Assembly (NCBI GenBank): GCA_003141715.1
Contig: PLNF01000066.1
Location: forward strand, 1 to 46,285
Length of the DNA: 46,285 nt
Origin: Bacteroidales bacterium
GTDB lineage: Bacteria > Bacteroidota > Bacteroidia > Bacteroidales > VadinHA17
Direction of reading: 5' to 3'
This document shows positions 25,612-34,706 of this stretch, one piece after another (the stretch's first letter is position 1; every line of letters starts with the position of its first letter). Position numbers and translations under genes: made by a program. The notes under the pieces were generated by a model. The model made no database searches. It was not told the DNA's origin and was given only the letters and a program-made list of their open reading frames with translations.

Positions 25612-26958
25612 TTATTCCAGTAACCTGTTAATATCAAATCCGTCAAAATCCCCGGAGCTCATTAAAAGATAAACAGGACAAGGATAGTTTTGAGACTTTA
25701 TAAAAGAAAACATCTCTTTGGAGTTATCATAGACTCTAATGTTTTCTCCGCCAAACGACTTACCTACTGTTTCTTTGGAAAGATGCTTCAGCTTTTTAAG
25801 CTCAATTGCATGTGGATTAAAATAGACAAATGCCACGGAAGCATTTGCCAACGTACCTTTATAGAGAGGCAGGAAGTCACTGCTCAGACTTGAATATGTG
25901 TGAAGCTCAAGACATACAATGATTTCTCTTTTCGGATATCTTGAAACAACTGCTTCAACGGTGGCTTTCACCTTTGATGGTGAATGTGCAAAATCGAGAT
26001 ATAACAATCCATTTTCATTGTCTTTCAGTTTCTGCAGTCTCCTTGAGGTGCCTTCAAAACTTTTGATCGTTTCATAAAAATCATCTTCTGTAACTCCGAC
26101 GGCAAGACAAACCTCCCGTGCAGCAGAGAGGTTTTGCATGTTATGTTCTCCGAATATCTTTACCGGAACAACCCTGTTATGTGTTGCAGCATAAAACCCG
26201 GTTTTGTTTTGAAAATAACCATGAACTTTATAAGGGATTTTCCTGATATTATCTCCTGAAGCAAGGGCAATTTTTTTTACTTCAGCGTCCCCATCAAAGT
26301 AAATCAAAGATCCACCATCAGAAATTTTTTCTGTGAAAATCCTGAATTGCCCGATATAATTTTCAAATGTCGGAAATACATTCATATGATCCCATGCAAT
26401 GCCATTAAGTACTGCAATATCAGGCATATAAAGATGGAACTTTGGTCTCTTATCAAGTGCCGAAGTGAGATATTCATCTCCTTCAAACACTGCAATCTGA
26501 GCTTCATCCGATAATCCAACCATGGTCTCGAATCCATCAATCTGAGAACCTATCATGTAATCAAATTTTATTCCCAGGACTCTGAAGACATGCATTATCA
26601 TTGCGGTGGTAGTGGTTTTTCCATGACTGCCGGCTATGACAATCCGTTTTTTATCTTTTGTCTGCTCATAAAGATATTCCGGGAATGACATAATTTTTAT
26701 CCCGAGCTCATGCGCCTTTAGAAGTTCAGGATTATCAGATTTTGCATGCATGCCGAGGATAACAGTATCAATATCTTTAGTAACTATATCAGGATCCCAA
26801 CCCCACTTTTCAGGAAGAAGACCATATTTATCTAATCTCGATCTGGAAGGTTCAAAAATCTCATCATCCGAACCTGTTACGATATACCCTTTATTGTGCA
26901 GAGCAATTGCCAGATTATGCATTACCGCGCCGCCAATGGCAATGAAATGTACTCTCAT
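25612..26958 (-). CDS. mpl: UDP-MurNAc:tripeptide ligase Mpl
   Basis: Mpl reattaches recycled L-Ala-gamma-D-Glu-meso-DAP to UDP-MurNAc, saving peptidoglycan peptides. The ATG at 26958 gives a 448-residue Mur ligase starting MRVHFIAIGGAVMHNLAIAL. A longer frame to 27039 would overlap the upstream gene and adds nothing conserved. The N-terminal domain is followed by the P-loop AGSHGKTTTTAMI, the central ATPase motif FEGDEYLTSALD and the C-terminal domain with LDFAHSPSKVKATVEA. The MGSDDEIF-like segment and the GGAVMHNL sequence fit Mpl better than MurC. It starts one base after the stop of the exported isomerase gene, so the two are probably co-transcribed. Confidence 0.92.
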   Translation of the reverse strand: MRVHFIAIGGAVMHNLAIALHNKGYIVTGSDDEIFEPSRSRLDKYGLLPEKWGWDPDIVTKDIDTVILGMHAKSDNPELLKAHELGIKIMSFPEYLYEQTKDKKRIVIAGSHGKTTTTAMIMHVFRVLGIKFDYMIGSQIDGFETMVGLSDEAQIAVFEGDEYLTSALDKRPKFHLYMPDIAVLNGIAWDHMNVFPTFENYIGQFRIFTEKISDGGSLIYFDGDAEVKKIALASGDNIRKIPYKVHGYFQNKTGFYAATHNRVVPVKIFGEHNMQNLSAAREVCLAVGVTEDDFYETIKSFEGTSRRLQKLKDNENGLLYLDFAHSPSKVKATVEAVVSRYPKREIIVCLELHTYSSLSSDFLPLYKGTLANASVAFVYFNPHAIELKKLKHLSKETVGKSFGGENIRVYDNSKEMFSFIKSQNYPCPVYLLMSSGDFDGFDINRLLE

Positions 26959-26959
26959 T

Positions 26960-27826
26960 CTATACGTCACATATCTGAATGCATTTACGTAATGACTCAA
27001 GTTTATCTTTCTGAGACGGAACAAATTCCTGGCCAACAAATCCTTTATATCCTGTTTTTAAAAGTGCCCTCATAATTGCCGGGTAATAGAGTTCCTGTGT
27101 CTCATCAAGTTCATTTCTTCCTGGTACTCCTCCCGTATGAATATGGCCAATGGACTGGCTGTATTTGGTAATTGTGTCAATAATATTTCCTTCCATTATC
27201 TGCATATGGTAAATATCATACAGCAGCTTGAATCTCTCTGATCCAACCATTTCGCAAAGCGCTGATCCCCAGGTTGTTTTATCGCACTGATAGTCTTTGT
27301 GACCATAGCTGTTCAGAAGTTCCATGATGATAGTCACACCATATTTTTCAGCTGAAGGCATAAGTTTGCGCAATCCTTTCGCGCAGTTTATCATGCCTTC
27401 ATTATTATCCTGTCCTTCACGGTTGCCTGAGAAACAGATAAGGTTTGGAACACCTGCAGCTGCTGCTTTAGGAATCATGTTCTCAAAATCAGTTATCAGT
27501 TTCTCATGGTTTTCGATACGGTTAAATCCCTTGGGAATGCCCCAATCTGTTGCATATCCTACTGCACATTTGAGCCCGGCGTTTTTAACTATTGCCCAAT
27601 CCTTTTCGCCCAGTAATTCAATAGATTCTATTCCCATTTCCTTGCATGCTCTGGCAAGATCCTCAAGCGGGATATCACTATAACACCATTGACTTACTGA
27701 ATGATGGATATTCCCTTTCAGCTGGGTGGCTCCTTTGCCAACTCCTGCAAAAACGCTGTTTAGAGGGCTTGCTGCAGTTACTAACGCTGCCCCTGCTATA
27801 CTTCCTATCATTTTTCTTCTATTCAT
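26960..27826 (-). CDS. Tat-exported hydroxypyruvate-isomerase-like TIM barrel
   Basis: The 288-residue protein begins with a short Tat-type signal (MNRRKMIGSIAGAALVTAA). The mature part is an AP-endonuclease-2/xylose-isomerase-like TIM barrel of the Hyi group. Metal and substrate residues are visible in IIMELLNSYGHKDY, LLYDIYHMQIMEGN, IGHIHTGGVPGRNELD and FVGQEF. Hyi interconverts hydroxypyruvate and tartronate semialdehyde, but exported paralogs probably act on keto-sugars. A paralog sits in the operon at 40.4 kb. Although it abuts mpl, no functional link is obvious. Confidence 0.85.
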   Translation of the reverse strand: MNRRKMIGSIAGAALVTAASPLNSVFAGVGKGATQLKGNIHHSVSQWCYSDIPLEDLARACKEMGIESIELLGEKDWAIVKNAGLKCAVGYATDWGIPKGFNRIENHEKLITDFENMIPKAAAAGVPNLICFSGNREGQDNNEGMINCAKGLRKLMPSAEKYGVTIIMELLNSYGHKDYQCDKTTWGSALCEMVGSERFKLLYDIYHMQIMEGNIIDTITKYSQSIGHIHTGGVPGRNELDETQELYYPAIMRALLKTGYKGFVGQEFVPSQKDKLESLRKCIQICDV

Positions 27827-28000
27827 GGTTTATAATCTTTGATAAATTCAGTTTAAAAATAGTAAATATTTTTTTGTTCTCCTTCTAATTTCTTCTTGAC
27901 CCCTTCCCACCCTTTTCTTTTGATAAACAGGAAAGGGGGTAAATTGACGAACCAAATTAATGTAGGAATCCGGAATATAGCGATCTTGATCTTAATGTTC

Positions 28001-28008
28001 TATATTTG
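28001..28008 (+). promoter_or_regulatory. Possible -7 box for the cardiolipin synthase gene
   Basis: TATATTTG matches TAnnTTTG. A transcript starting near 28015 would exclude a GTG at 28008 and leave ATG 28023 or 28038 as the start. The -33 TTTG is not found at 19 bases. Confidence 0.4.
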
Positions 28009-28022
28009 TGTCAGATATACGA

Positions 28023-29213
28023 ATGTCGGATGATTTTATGAAAATTCCTTCACGACACGATTACAGAGACGGACACACTATCGAACTACTACGAAGCGGA
28101 GAAAACTTTTTTGCTGCTTATGAAAAGGCGATAGATGAAGCAAAACAATATATCCATTTTCAGACCTATATTGTTGATGATGACGAGACAGGCAGACGCA
28201 TTGTGAATGCACTTATAAGAGCTGCAAAAAGAGGGATCAGGGTCTATTTTCTGCTTGATGCATATGGAGGCAACAGTTTTTCGAAAGACCTGATTAACAA
28301 GGTTGAAGAAGCAGGCGTTCTTTTCCGGTTATTTTCTCCGAGATTAATAACGAAAGGGTTTCAATTAAGTCTCAGGCTTCATCATAAAGTTCTGCTCGCC
28401 GATGGGGATACTGCGATTATTGGAGGAATGAACATTGCAGACCGTTATCATGGGAAGGCAGGTCTTAAAGAGTGGCTCGATTTCGCTATTCTGATAAAAG
28501 GCCCCGAATGCGTTCATGTCCTTTTTATTCTTAAGAGGCTATGGAACAGGGCTTTTATCTCAAGGAAGGAGAGATCGAGGGAGACCAGGCATAATCCGGG
28601 ACAATATGAGGAAAACATAAAAGTCAAAGTTCTTCAGAACAATTGGTACAGAAACAAAATTGAGATATTGAAGAGCTATCGTTCAGCCCTGAAACATGCA
28701 CAGAACCGGATGACAATTTTTGCAAGTTATTTTTTACCTGGACGAAATGAACGCAGGCTACTGAGGAATGCAAGCCGTCGGGGGGTAGATATTAAAATAG
28801 TTCTTTCGGCCGAATCGGATGAGCCTGTTTTCAAAAGGGCAACGAACTTTCTGTATGATTTTATTCTTCGGAATAACATAACTATTTATGAATATCTGCC
28901 ATCGAATCTGCACGCTAAAGTAGCAACTGTTGATGGCAAATGGAGCACAATCGGTAGTTATAACATGAACCATCTCAGCGATTACGGCAGCGTAGAAATG
29001 AATGCAAATATACTTGATAACCAGTTTGCAGAAAAGTTTGAAGGACTTCTTCAGGAGATCATTGAAAAAGATTGCCGGCAAGTGACTTTTGAAGAGTATA
29101 TCCGGCGTAAAACATGGCTATTCCAGCTGACCGACTGGTTTTCTTACCAGATGATCAGGATCATGATGAGACTCATGTTTGCGCTTGCTGCAAAAAGGTC
29201 AAAACCTGTCTAG
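28023..29213 (+). CDS. Cardiolipin synthase-like phospholipase D family protein
   Basis: The 396-residue protein has two HKD half-sites of the phospholipase D superfamily: LHHKVLLADGDTAIIGGMN near 120-140 and LHAKVATVDGKWSTIGSYN near 300. Bacterial cardiolipin synthases of this type join phosphatidylglycerol with a second phospholipid at the membrane. The usual N-terminal pair of transmembrane helices is absent, and a C-terminal amphipathic end (WFSYQMIRIMMRLMFALAAK) may bind the membrane instead. The ATG at 28023 is chosen from the -7 box; 28038 is an alternative. The last codons overlap the convergent esterase gene by four bases. Confidence 0.88.
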   Translation: MSDDFMKIPSRHDYRDGHTIELLRSGENFFAAYEKAIDEAKQYIHFQTYIVDDDETGRRIVNALIRAAKRGIRVYFLLDAYGGNSFSKDLINKVEEAGVLFRLFSPRLITKGFQLSLRLHHKVLLADGDTAIIGGMNIADRYHGKAGLKEWLDFAILIKGPECVHVLFILKRLWNRAFISRKERSRETRHNPGQYEENIKVKVLQNNWYRNKIEILKSYRSALKHAQNRMTIFASYFLPGRNERRLLRNASRRGVDIKIVLSAESDEPVFKRATNFLYDFILRNNITIYEYLPSNLHAKVATVDGKWSTIGSYNMNHLSDYGSVEMNANILDNQFAEKFEGLLQEIIEKDCRQVTFEEYIRRKTWLFQLTDWFSYQMIRIMMRLMFALAAKRSKPV

Positions 29214-30073
29214 AACTGATGAAATCCCATTGATACAAACTCCAGCACCTTTGGTAATGATTCCCTCCAGTAGGTCCAGTTGTGAGCACCATCGCGGATC
29301 CTGAACTCATGAGGTATTTCTTTCTGCCGCATTGCGATATGCACAAGGCAATTGCCTTCATAAAGAAAATCATCATCACCACAATCGATATACCATCTGA
29401 CTGTTTTTTTCTGATCATCGGGCATATTCTGAATCAGGTTCAAAACGCTGTAATGCTTAAAGTACGATTCTTTTTCAGCATCTGAAATACCTTCAACTCC
29501 CTGCCACAATCTGTAATCCTTCAATTCATCCAGAGTTTTCGGTCCGGTTGCAGCACTTAGGGGGCAGGCAGCTGAAAACATTTCGGGATGATGCAGAGCA
29601 TAAATGAATGTACCTTCGCCTCCCATTGATAAACCGGCAATTGCTCTGTATCTCTTGTCAGCCTTTATACGATATTCCTTTTCAATGAAGGGCATGAATT
29701 CCTGAAAGAAAAAATCCTCATATCGCCATTCCCCTTTTACATCATTTACATATCCGCGCTTCCCGGTATTGGCATCTGGCATTACAATGATCATAGCGGT
29801 CGAAGTTCCTGATTTTATTGCTTCATCGGCTATGGTCAGAACTTCACCGAACTGTACCCATCCGGTCTGATCATCACCAGCTCCATGTAACAGGTAAAGG
29901 ACAGGATAGCTACGTTGTGAAGTTTCGTAATCAGGAGGGAGATATATAGCATATTTCCGGTCCATTTTTAATATTTTACTGGGAACGGTAAGATCATCTT
30001 TAACCTTCCCGGTCTGACCATAAAGGCAAAAAGCAAATGCTGATAGCAAAAAGGTTGACAGAAGTTTTTTCAT
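29210..30073 (-). CDS. Secreted esterase of the D-like (PF00756) family
   Basis: The ATG at 30073 opens a Sec signal peptide (MKKLLSTFLLSAFAFCLYG). The mature alpha/beta hydrolase has PVLYLLHGAGDDQTGW as the oxyanion region, the nucleophile elbow GLSMGGEG, and a late His in DGAHNWTYWRESLP. This is the esterase D/feruloyl esterase-like PF00756 family, which removes acyl groups from polysaccharides or similar substrates. Length (287) is normal for a single-domain member. It is convergent with the cardiolipin synthase gene, overlapping by four bases. The substrate is not predictable. Confidence 0.9.
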   Translation of the reverse strand: MKKLLSTFLLSAFAFCLYGQTGKVKDDLTVPSKILKMDRKYAIYLPPDYETSQRSYPVLYLLHGAGDDQTGWVQFGEVLTIADEAIKSGTSTAMIIVMPDANTGKRGYVNDVKGEWRYEDFFFQEFMPFIEKEYRIKADKRYRAIAGLSMGGEGTFIYALHHPEMFSAACPLSAATGPKTLDELKDYRLWQGVEGISDAEKESYFKHYSVLNLIQNMPDDQKKTVRWYIDCGDDDFLYEGNCLVHIAMRQKEIPHEFRIRDGAHNWTYWRESLPKVLEFVSMGFHQF

Positions 30074-30146
30074 AATCAATTAGTTTTTGTTTAAGGTTAT
30101 CTGAATTAAGCTAATTTATTAGTTATAAAAGAATTACCTAGGGTCA

Positions 30147-31016
30147 TCATATTTTTTCATCAGGACTGAACCGTACATTCAAATCTTTTACTGAAGCCAG
30201 ACTTTCCATTAACTCGGGTAAATAGTCTGTAGATGCAATAAAAGTCCATAAGTATGCAACTATGGCATAAATTCTTCCGGTAGTAAATTTATCAACGTCA
30301 ACGCATATAAACAGTACAGCTATGAAAATGACTACAAGCAAAACTTTAACTGAGCCGTAACTAAATGCGTTCCATCTGGCAATACTGGTTTTAGGAGATA
30401 TTGTATTGAGATAAAACTGACTGATCTTTGAAGTGTCTCTGCTCTCAATCAGACGAAACAGTTCTTCCTGGTTATCGTGGATATCTTTTTGGAGCAGTGT
30501 GACTTTTTTCCGGTTAAGATTATTTATAAAAGCAATAGGGATAATAACTGCAAGACAGACCAGGGCAATTCTGTAATCATAAAAGAATATAGCGATTATT
30601 GCTCCGGCTGTGGCAGTCAATTGCCACATAACTTCAGGTAAACGATCTTTAAAAAAGGAGATATATTCTTTTACAAGTTCTGCTCTGACCAGCATTTTGG
30701 AAAACTGATCTTCGCGGCATTTTGATTCTATGACTATCTCTGTGGCAATACTTGCATACATTTTAGAATAGATACTGCCATTAAAAAGCCGGTGAAGAGT
30801 TCCTCCGACAACATTTATTAAATAAACAAATATCCAGATAATAAGAGGGGTAAAATAATCTATCTTTTCGTGGTCATAAAAGTGATCAATAAGTGAATCC
30901 AGTAATTTACCGAAGAATGTCGGTTCAATTATAAACGATACATTTTCAACAAGAACAAAAAGGAGGATTAACGCTATAGGATACTTATGTTTTAATACTA
31001 TTTCCTTAAAAGTCAT
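30147..31016 (-). CDS. ABC-transporter membrane domain protein without ATPase
   Basis: The 289-residue protein is a six-helix exporter-type membrane domain (ABC_membrane_3-like): helices near 14-32, 54-72, 130-170 and 230-265, with the coupling-region residues RKKVTLLQKDIHDNQEELFR between. There is no Walker A, signature or Walker B sequence, and the chain ends soon after the last helix. The gene appears complete, with a good start and stop. Either a separate ATPase encoded elsewhere partners with it or it has a non-transport role. No ABC ATPase gene lies next to it. Confidence 0.75.
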   Translation of the reverse strand: MTFKEIVLKHKYPIALILLFVLVENVSFIIEPTFFGKLLDSLIDHFYDHEKIDYFTPLIIWIFVYLINVVGGTLHRLFNGSIYSKMYASIATEIVIESKCREDQFSKMLVRAELVKEYISFFKDRLPEVMWQLTATAGAIIAIFFYDYRIALVCLAVIIPIAFINNLNRKKVTLLQKDIHDNQEELFRLIESRDTSKISQFYLNTISPKTSIARWNAFSYGSVKVLLVVIFIAVLFICVDVDKFTTGRIYAIVAYLWTFIASTDYLPELMESLASVKDLNVRFSPDEKI

Positions 31017-31236
31017 TTGTTTCTGTCTTTAGAATATTGGTGGCTAAATTTAGGCAAATAAGTGTTCATTAGCAATGACAGACATCTTCTAATTGACATT
31101 CGTGTTTCCCTTGCATAACTTTTTGTGTTCAGATGGCAATTCTTAAATTACTGTACAGTAGTATAATGTAGTATAATGTAGTAAATTGTAGATTCATGAA
31201 ATTTGTCTAATTTTAATATTCATTAATAATCTGCAT
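31017..31236. other. Divergent intergenic region with short direct repeats
   Basis: The 220 bases between the ABC membrane gene and the lipoprotein gene contain three close copies of GTAGTATAAT/GTAGTAAATT words at about 31157-31191. Promoters for both genes must be here. I cannot fix either one. Confidence 0.5.
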
Positions 31237-32085
31237 ATGAGAAAAATATTATTCATTATGGCCATCAGCCTGAGTATAATGAGCTGTAACAGAAATAACA
31301 AAGTGGATGGTGTTTATCGCTATTACATGGGGAAAGTTCAAAACTATGATATCTGGATTATAGATGGAAACCAGGTAAGACTGAAAATTTTCAGCTCGTT
31401 CCTTTACGGCGGAAATGAACAGCGGTACCCGTTTAATCCAAAAGGAGAAATTTGGATCGATAATGCTATATCATGTGAAGAATACTACCTTACACTGGCT
31501 CATGAATTAAATGAACGTCATCTGATGGCGAAATTTGGATGGAAATATATTACTGCTCACGATTCGTCATTATCACTTGAGCAGACAATCAGGCATTCAA
31601 ATGAAGAGATATGCCAGGCGCATGAGGCTTCCCTGAAAAAAGTTGTCGCGACAGATTATAACAACATCAAAGAAATTAAAAGTCTTCCGGACAGTATTCA
31701 GATTAAAAACATATATCGTATTCCGATGGGAACACGTGAAGGGGTTGCGATTTGGATAGTGGATGGTTATATGATACGTAAAAACATTTATCCCGATTTT
31801 GGTTTCAGTGGCAACGATCTGTCCTATCATTTTATACCACCAAAAGAGATTTGGATTGATGGACAGGTTTCATGTGACGAAACAGAATATTCTATTGCGA
31901 CCGAGTTAAAAGAAAGAAAATTGCTTGAGCAGGGAAAATCTTATGATGACGCTTATAGTGATGCTATTGACATAACTTTAAAACTACGCGAGGATATGGC
32001 TAAACTTGTAAAATCTCATTTCAGGATTGCAATTCCTGATTCAATAACCATGTATGCCGGTACTATTGACCCTAACGAAAAATAG
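31237..32085 (+). CDS. Lipoprotein with two tandem HE-motif domains
   Basis: The 282-residue protein is a lipoprotein (lipobox IMSC, Cys 17). It contains two copies of one domain, at about 26-119 and 159-252. Each reads IW(I)xDG..R, then GN...Y.F.P..EIWID, then SC-[ED]-E, and then a helix with (H)EL-x-ERxL and an alpha-helical tail. Copy 1 keeps LAHELNERHLM (H89, E90, E93) and a later His108, which looks like a metal-binding helix. Copy 2 has IATELKERKLL and lacks the His. I recall similar EIWID/HEL single-domain proteins of unknown function. Enzymatic activity is not established. It stands alone upstream of the MBL gene. Confidence 0.75.
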   Translation: MRKILFIMAISLSIMSCNRNNKVDGVYRYYMGKVQNYDIWIIDGNQVRLKIFSSFLYGGNEQRYPFNPKGEIWIDNAISCEEYYLTLAHELNERHLMAKFGWKYITAHDSSLSLEQTIRHSNEEICQAHEASLKKVVATDYNNIKEIKSLPDSIQIKNIYRIPMGTREGVAIWIVDGYMIRKNIYPDFGFSGNDLSYHFIPPKEIWIDGQVSCDETEYSIATELKERKLLEQGKSYDDAYSDAIDITLKLREDMAKLVKSHFRIAIPDSITMYAGTIDPNEK

Positions 32086-32157
32086 TCTTCCCGGAAATAG
32101 AATGCATACCTTTCTGAATATTAATACATGGAACAAAAATCCATCGAAAGGTGTTTT

Positions 32158-33018
32158 ATGAATAAAGAAAAAATGATAATGCATCTCTTTAATATTGCCA
32201 ATTTCAAGGTCGACGGCGGTGCAATGTTCGGAGTTATTCCCAAAGTGCTATGGTCGCGTGTTTATTCATCGGATGAAAATAACCTCATTGATCTTACACT
32301 GCGGTCAATGGTGATTGAAACAGCAGGACATGTGATTCTGATTGACACCGGGTGGGGAGATAAGCAGGATGAGAAATTCTTCCGGCACGTAAATCTGCAT
32401 GGGGGCGAAGGATTAATTGATGGGCTTAAGAACAGAGGCTATGGACCTGAAGATATTACTGATGTTTTCCTGACACACTTGCATGCCGATCATTGCGGGG
32501 GAGGGGTGAAGAAAATAAAGGGAAGTCATAACTATGAACTGACCTTCCCGGGAGCAACCTATCATGTCAGTCGTACACAATGGGAATGGGCTGCAAAAAA
32601 TAATCTACGTGAAGCTGATTCATTTCTTGAAGAAAACATATTGCCTATCGGGAATAGCAGACATCTTAATCTCGTGGAGGAAGAGGGAGAATTGTTTCCC
32701 GGTTTTTCGGTAATGATTTGTTACGGGCACACTCCCGGACTGATGATCCCGTTGATTAAATATAAGGATAAAACCCTCGTTTATACCGGAGATCTGATTC
32801 CTACGATTGCCCATATTCCGCTTATCTGGAACATGAGTTACGATATTGAGTCGCTTAAAACAATTGAAGAAAAACGAAGACTGCTTAATGAAGCTCTGGC
32901 CGGTGGTTACATATTTGTTTTTCAGCATGATGAACACATTGAATGCTGCAATCTTGAAATGACTCCAAAAGGGATAAGAGCCAAAGAAAAATTTGAATTC
33001 AAAAACATTTCTTCATAA
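32158..33018 (+). CDS. Metallo-beta-lactamase-fold hydrolase, lactonase-like
   Basis: The chain of about 286 residues has the zinc-binding motif THLHADHCGG and further ligands in YGHTPGLM, YTGDLIP and FQHDEHIE. The arrangement, with an intact HxHxDH and a long N-terminal strand, fits the AiiA/AttM-like lactonase branch of the superfamily; the substrate is uncertain. In-frame ATG codons at 32128, 32158 and 32173 are all possible. I prefer 32158, because the residues before it are not conserved-looking and the fold begins soon after. It precedes the fumarase gene by 25 bases. Confidence 0.85.
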   Translation: MNKEKMIMHLFNIANFKVDGGAMFGVIPKVLWSRVYSSDENNLIDLTLRSMVIETAGHVILIDTGWGDKQDEKFFRHVNLHGGEGLIDGLKNRGYGPEDITDVFLTHLHADHCGGGVKKIKGSHNYELTFPGATYHVSRTQWEWAAKNNLREADSFLEENILPIGNSRHLNLVEEEGELFPGFSVMICYGHTPGLMIPLIKYKDKTLVYTGDLIPTIAHIPLIWNMSYDIESLKTIEEKRRLLNEALAGGYIFVFQHDEHIECCNLEMTPKGIRAKEKFEFKNISS

Positions 33019-33043
33019 TTGTTAATTAATTAACACAAGAATT

Positions 33044-34654
33044 ATGGCAGAATTTATTTACGAGAAACCTTTTCAGATCGAGAGGGACTCCACTACATAC
33101 AGACTGCTGACAAAGAAGTATGTTAAAGTAATTGAAGAACGAGGCAGGAAGATCCTTGAAGTGGATCCAAAAGGTCTGGAAGTACTTGCCAAAGAAGCTG
33201 TTTCTGATCTTTCTTTTTACCTCAGGACATCGCACCTTGAAAAACTTGCTGCAATCCTTGACGATCCGGAAGCAACGGATAATGACCGTTTTGTTGCCTA
33301 TATGATGCTTCGTAATACCGTGATTTCATCAAAAGAAGATCTCCCATGGTGCCAGGATACCGGAACTGCAATAGTAATAGGTAAAAAGGGAGAGGATGTC
33401 CGTACCGGAGGCAATGATGCCGAGTACCTTTCAAAAGGGATATTTGAAACTTTTAAGGCAAAAAATCTCAGATATTCACAGGTTGTCCCATTTTCTATGT
33501 TCGAAGAAAAAAATACCGGAACTAATCTCCCTGCCCAGATTGATATTTATTCTACCGAAGGCAGTTCCTATGAGTTTCTTTTTATAACAAAGGGAGGTGG
33601 CTCCGCTAATAAAACATTCCTGTACCAGCAGACCAAGTCGTTGCTTAATGAAGAGTCTCTCATTAAATTTGTAAAGGAGAAGATAAAGGAACTCGGCACT
33701 TCAGCCTGTCCACCTTATCATCTGGCGCTTGTTATCGGAGGGACTTCCGCTGAGGCTACACTTAAAACAGTCAAAGAGGCTTCTGCCGGTTATCTCGACC
33801 AGCTTCCGCTGACAGGTAATGCATCCGGCCGTGCATTCCGCGATATTGAGTGGGAAAAGAAAATTGAAAAAATATGCCATGAATACGGAGTCGGCGCTCA
33901 ATTCGGAGGTAAATATTTTGTTCACGACGTCAGGGTTGTCAGATTACCACGACATGCAGCTTCGTGCCCGGTAGGGCTTGGTGTAAGCTGCAGTGCCGAC
34001 AGAAATATTAAAGCGCACATAACGGGAAAAGGTATCTTCATTGAAGAACTTGAGAAGAATCCTGCACGTTTTATGCCGGCCAAAGCACCGGAGCTGGAAA
34101 AACCTGTAGAAATCAATCTTGATCGTCCTATGAATGAAGTTCTTGCCGAACTGGCGAAATATCCTGTAAAGACAAGGTTGAATCTCACGGGTACCCTTAT
34201 AGTCGCAAGGGATATTGCACATGCTATGATTAAAAAGATGCTGGATGAAGGCAAACCAATGCCTGAATATTTTAAAAATCACCCTGTTTACTACGCAGGC
34301 CCGGCTAAGACACCTGAAGGTATGCCATCGGGGAGTTTTGGACCTACTACAGCCGGCCGGATGGATTCTTATGTAGATCTTTTCCAGAGTATTGGCGGAT
34401 CATTAATTATGCTGGCTAAAGGTAATCGCAGCAGACAGGTAATTGAAGCCTGCAAAAAACATGGGGGATTTTATCTCGGATCAATCGGCGGACCGGCAGC
34501 TATACTGGCGGCAGAGAACATTAAATCAGTCGAGATTGTTGATTTCGAAGAACTTGGTATGGAAGCAATCCGTCAGATCCGGGTCGAGAATATGCCTGCC
34601 TTTATTATTACTGATGATAAAGGGAATGATTTTTTTGATGAATACAATAAATAA
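33044..34654 (+). CDS. fumA: Class I fumarate hydratase
   Basis: Class I fumarase is an iron-sulfur enzyme of the TCA cycle that interconverts fumarate and malate. The 536-residue chain carries both parts: an alpha region with [25 protein letters not shown] and [16 protein letters not shown] supplying the [4Fe-4S] Cys residues, and a beta region with [41 protein letters not shown] and [11 protein letters not shown]. Length matches E. coli FumA/FumB (about 548). The gene follows the MBL hydrolase closely on the same strand and converges with the MFS gene. Confidence 0.95.
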   Translation: MAEFIYEKPFQIERDSTTYRLLTKKYVKVIEERGRKILEVDPKGLEVLAKEAVSDLSFYLRTSHLEKLAAILDDPEATDNDRFVAYMMLRNTVISSKEDLPWCQDTGTAIVIGKKGEDVRTGGNDAEYLSKGIFETFKAKNLRYSQVVPFSMFEEKNTGTNLPAQIDIYSTEGSSYEFLFITKGGGSANKTFLYQQTKSLLNEESLIKFVKEKIKELGTSACPPYHLALVIGGTSAEATLKTVKEASAGYLDQLPLTGNASGRAFRDIEWEKKIEKICHEYGVGAQFGGKYFVHDVRVVRLPRHAASCPVGLGVSCSADRNIKAHITGKGIFIEELEKNPARFMPAKAPELEKPVEINLDRPMNEVLAELAKYPVKTRLNLTGTLIVARDIAHAMIKKMLDEGKPMPEYFKNHPVYYAGPAKTPEGMPSGSFGPTTAGRMDSYVDLFQSIGGSLIMLAKGNRSRQVIEACKKHGGFYLGSIGGPAAILAAENIKSVEIVDFEELGMEAIRQIRVENMPAFIITDDKGNDFFDEYNK

Positions 34655-34679
34655 AAGGGGAGAAAGGGAAATTGGGGGA

Positions 34680-34706
34680 AGAGGAGACTTTGCGACCTTT
34701 GCGGTT
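34680..34706. repeat. Short GCGACCTTTGCGGTTAAA repeat word at the end of the MFS gene
   Basis: The convergent gap holds ACTTTGCGACCTTTGCGGTTA, a degenerate repeat word split here as ACTTTGCG and ACCTTTGCGGTTA. Its TTA supplies the MFS gene's stop codon. It is another word family of the type seen at 14.3 and 21.8 kb. Confidence 0.4.

Noticed and set aside
26959-27039. Longer N-terminus of mpl
   Set aside because: It would overlap the end of the exported isomerase gene by 80 bases and precede the conserved MRVHFIAIGG start.
28008-28022. GTG start for the cardiolipin synthase gene
   Set aside because: A -7 promoter element ends at this codon, so it would lie at or before the transcription start.
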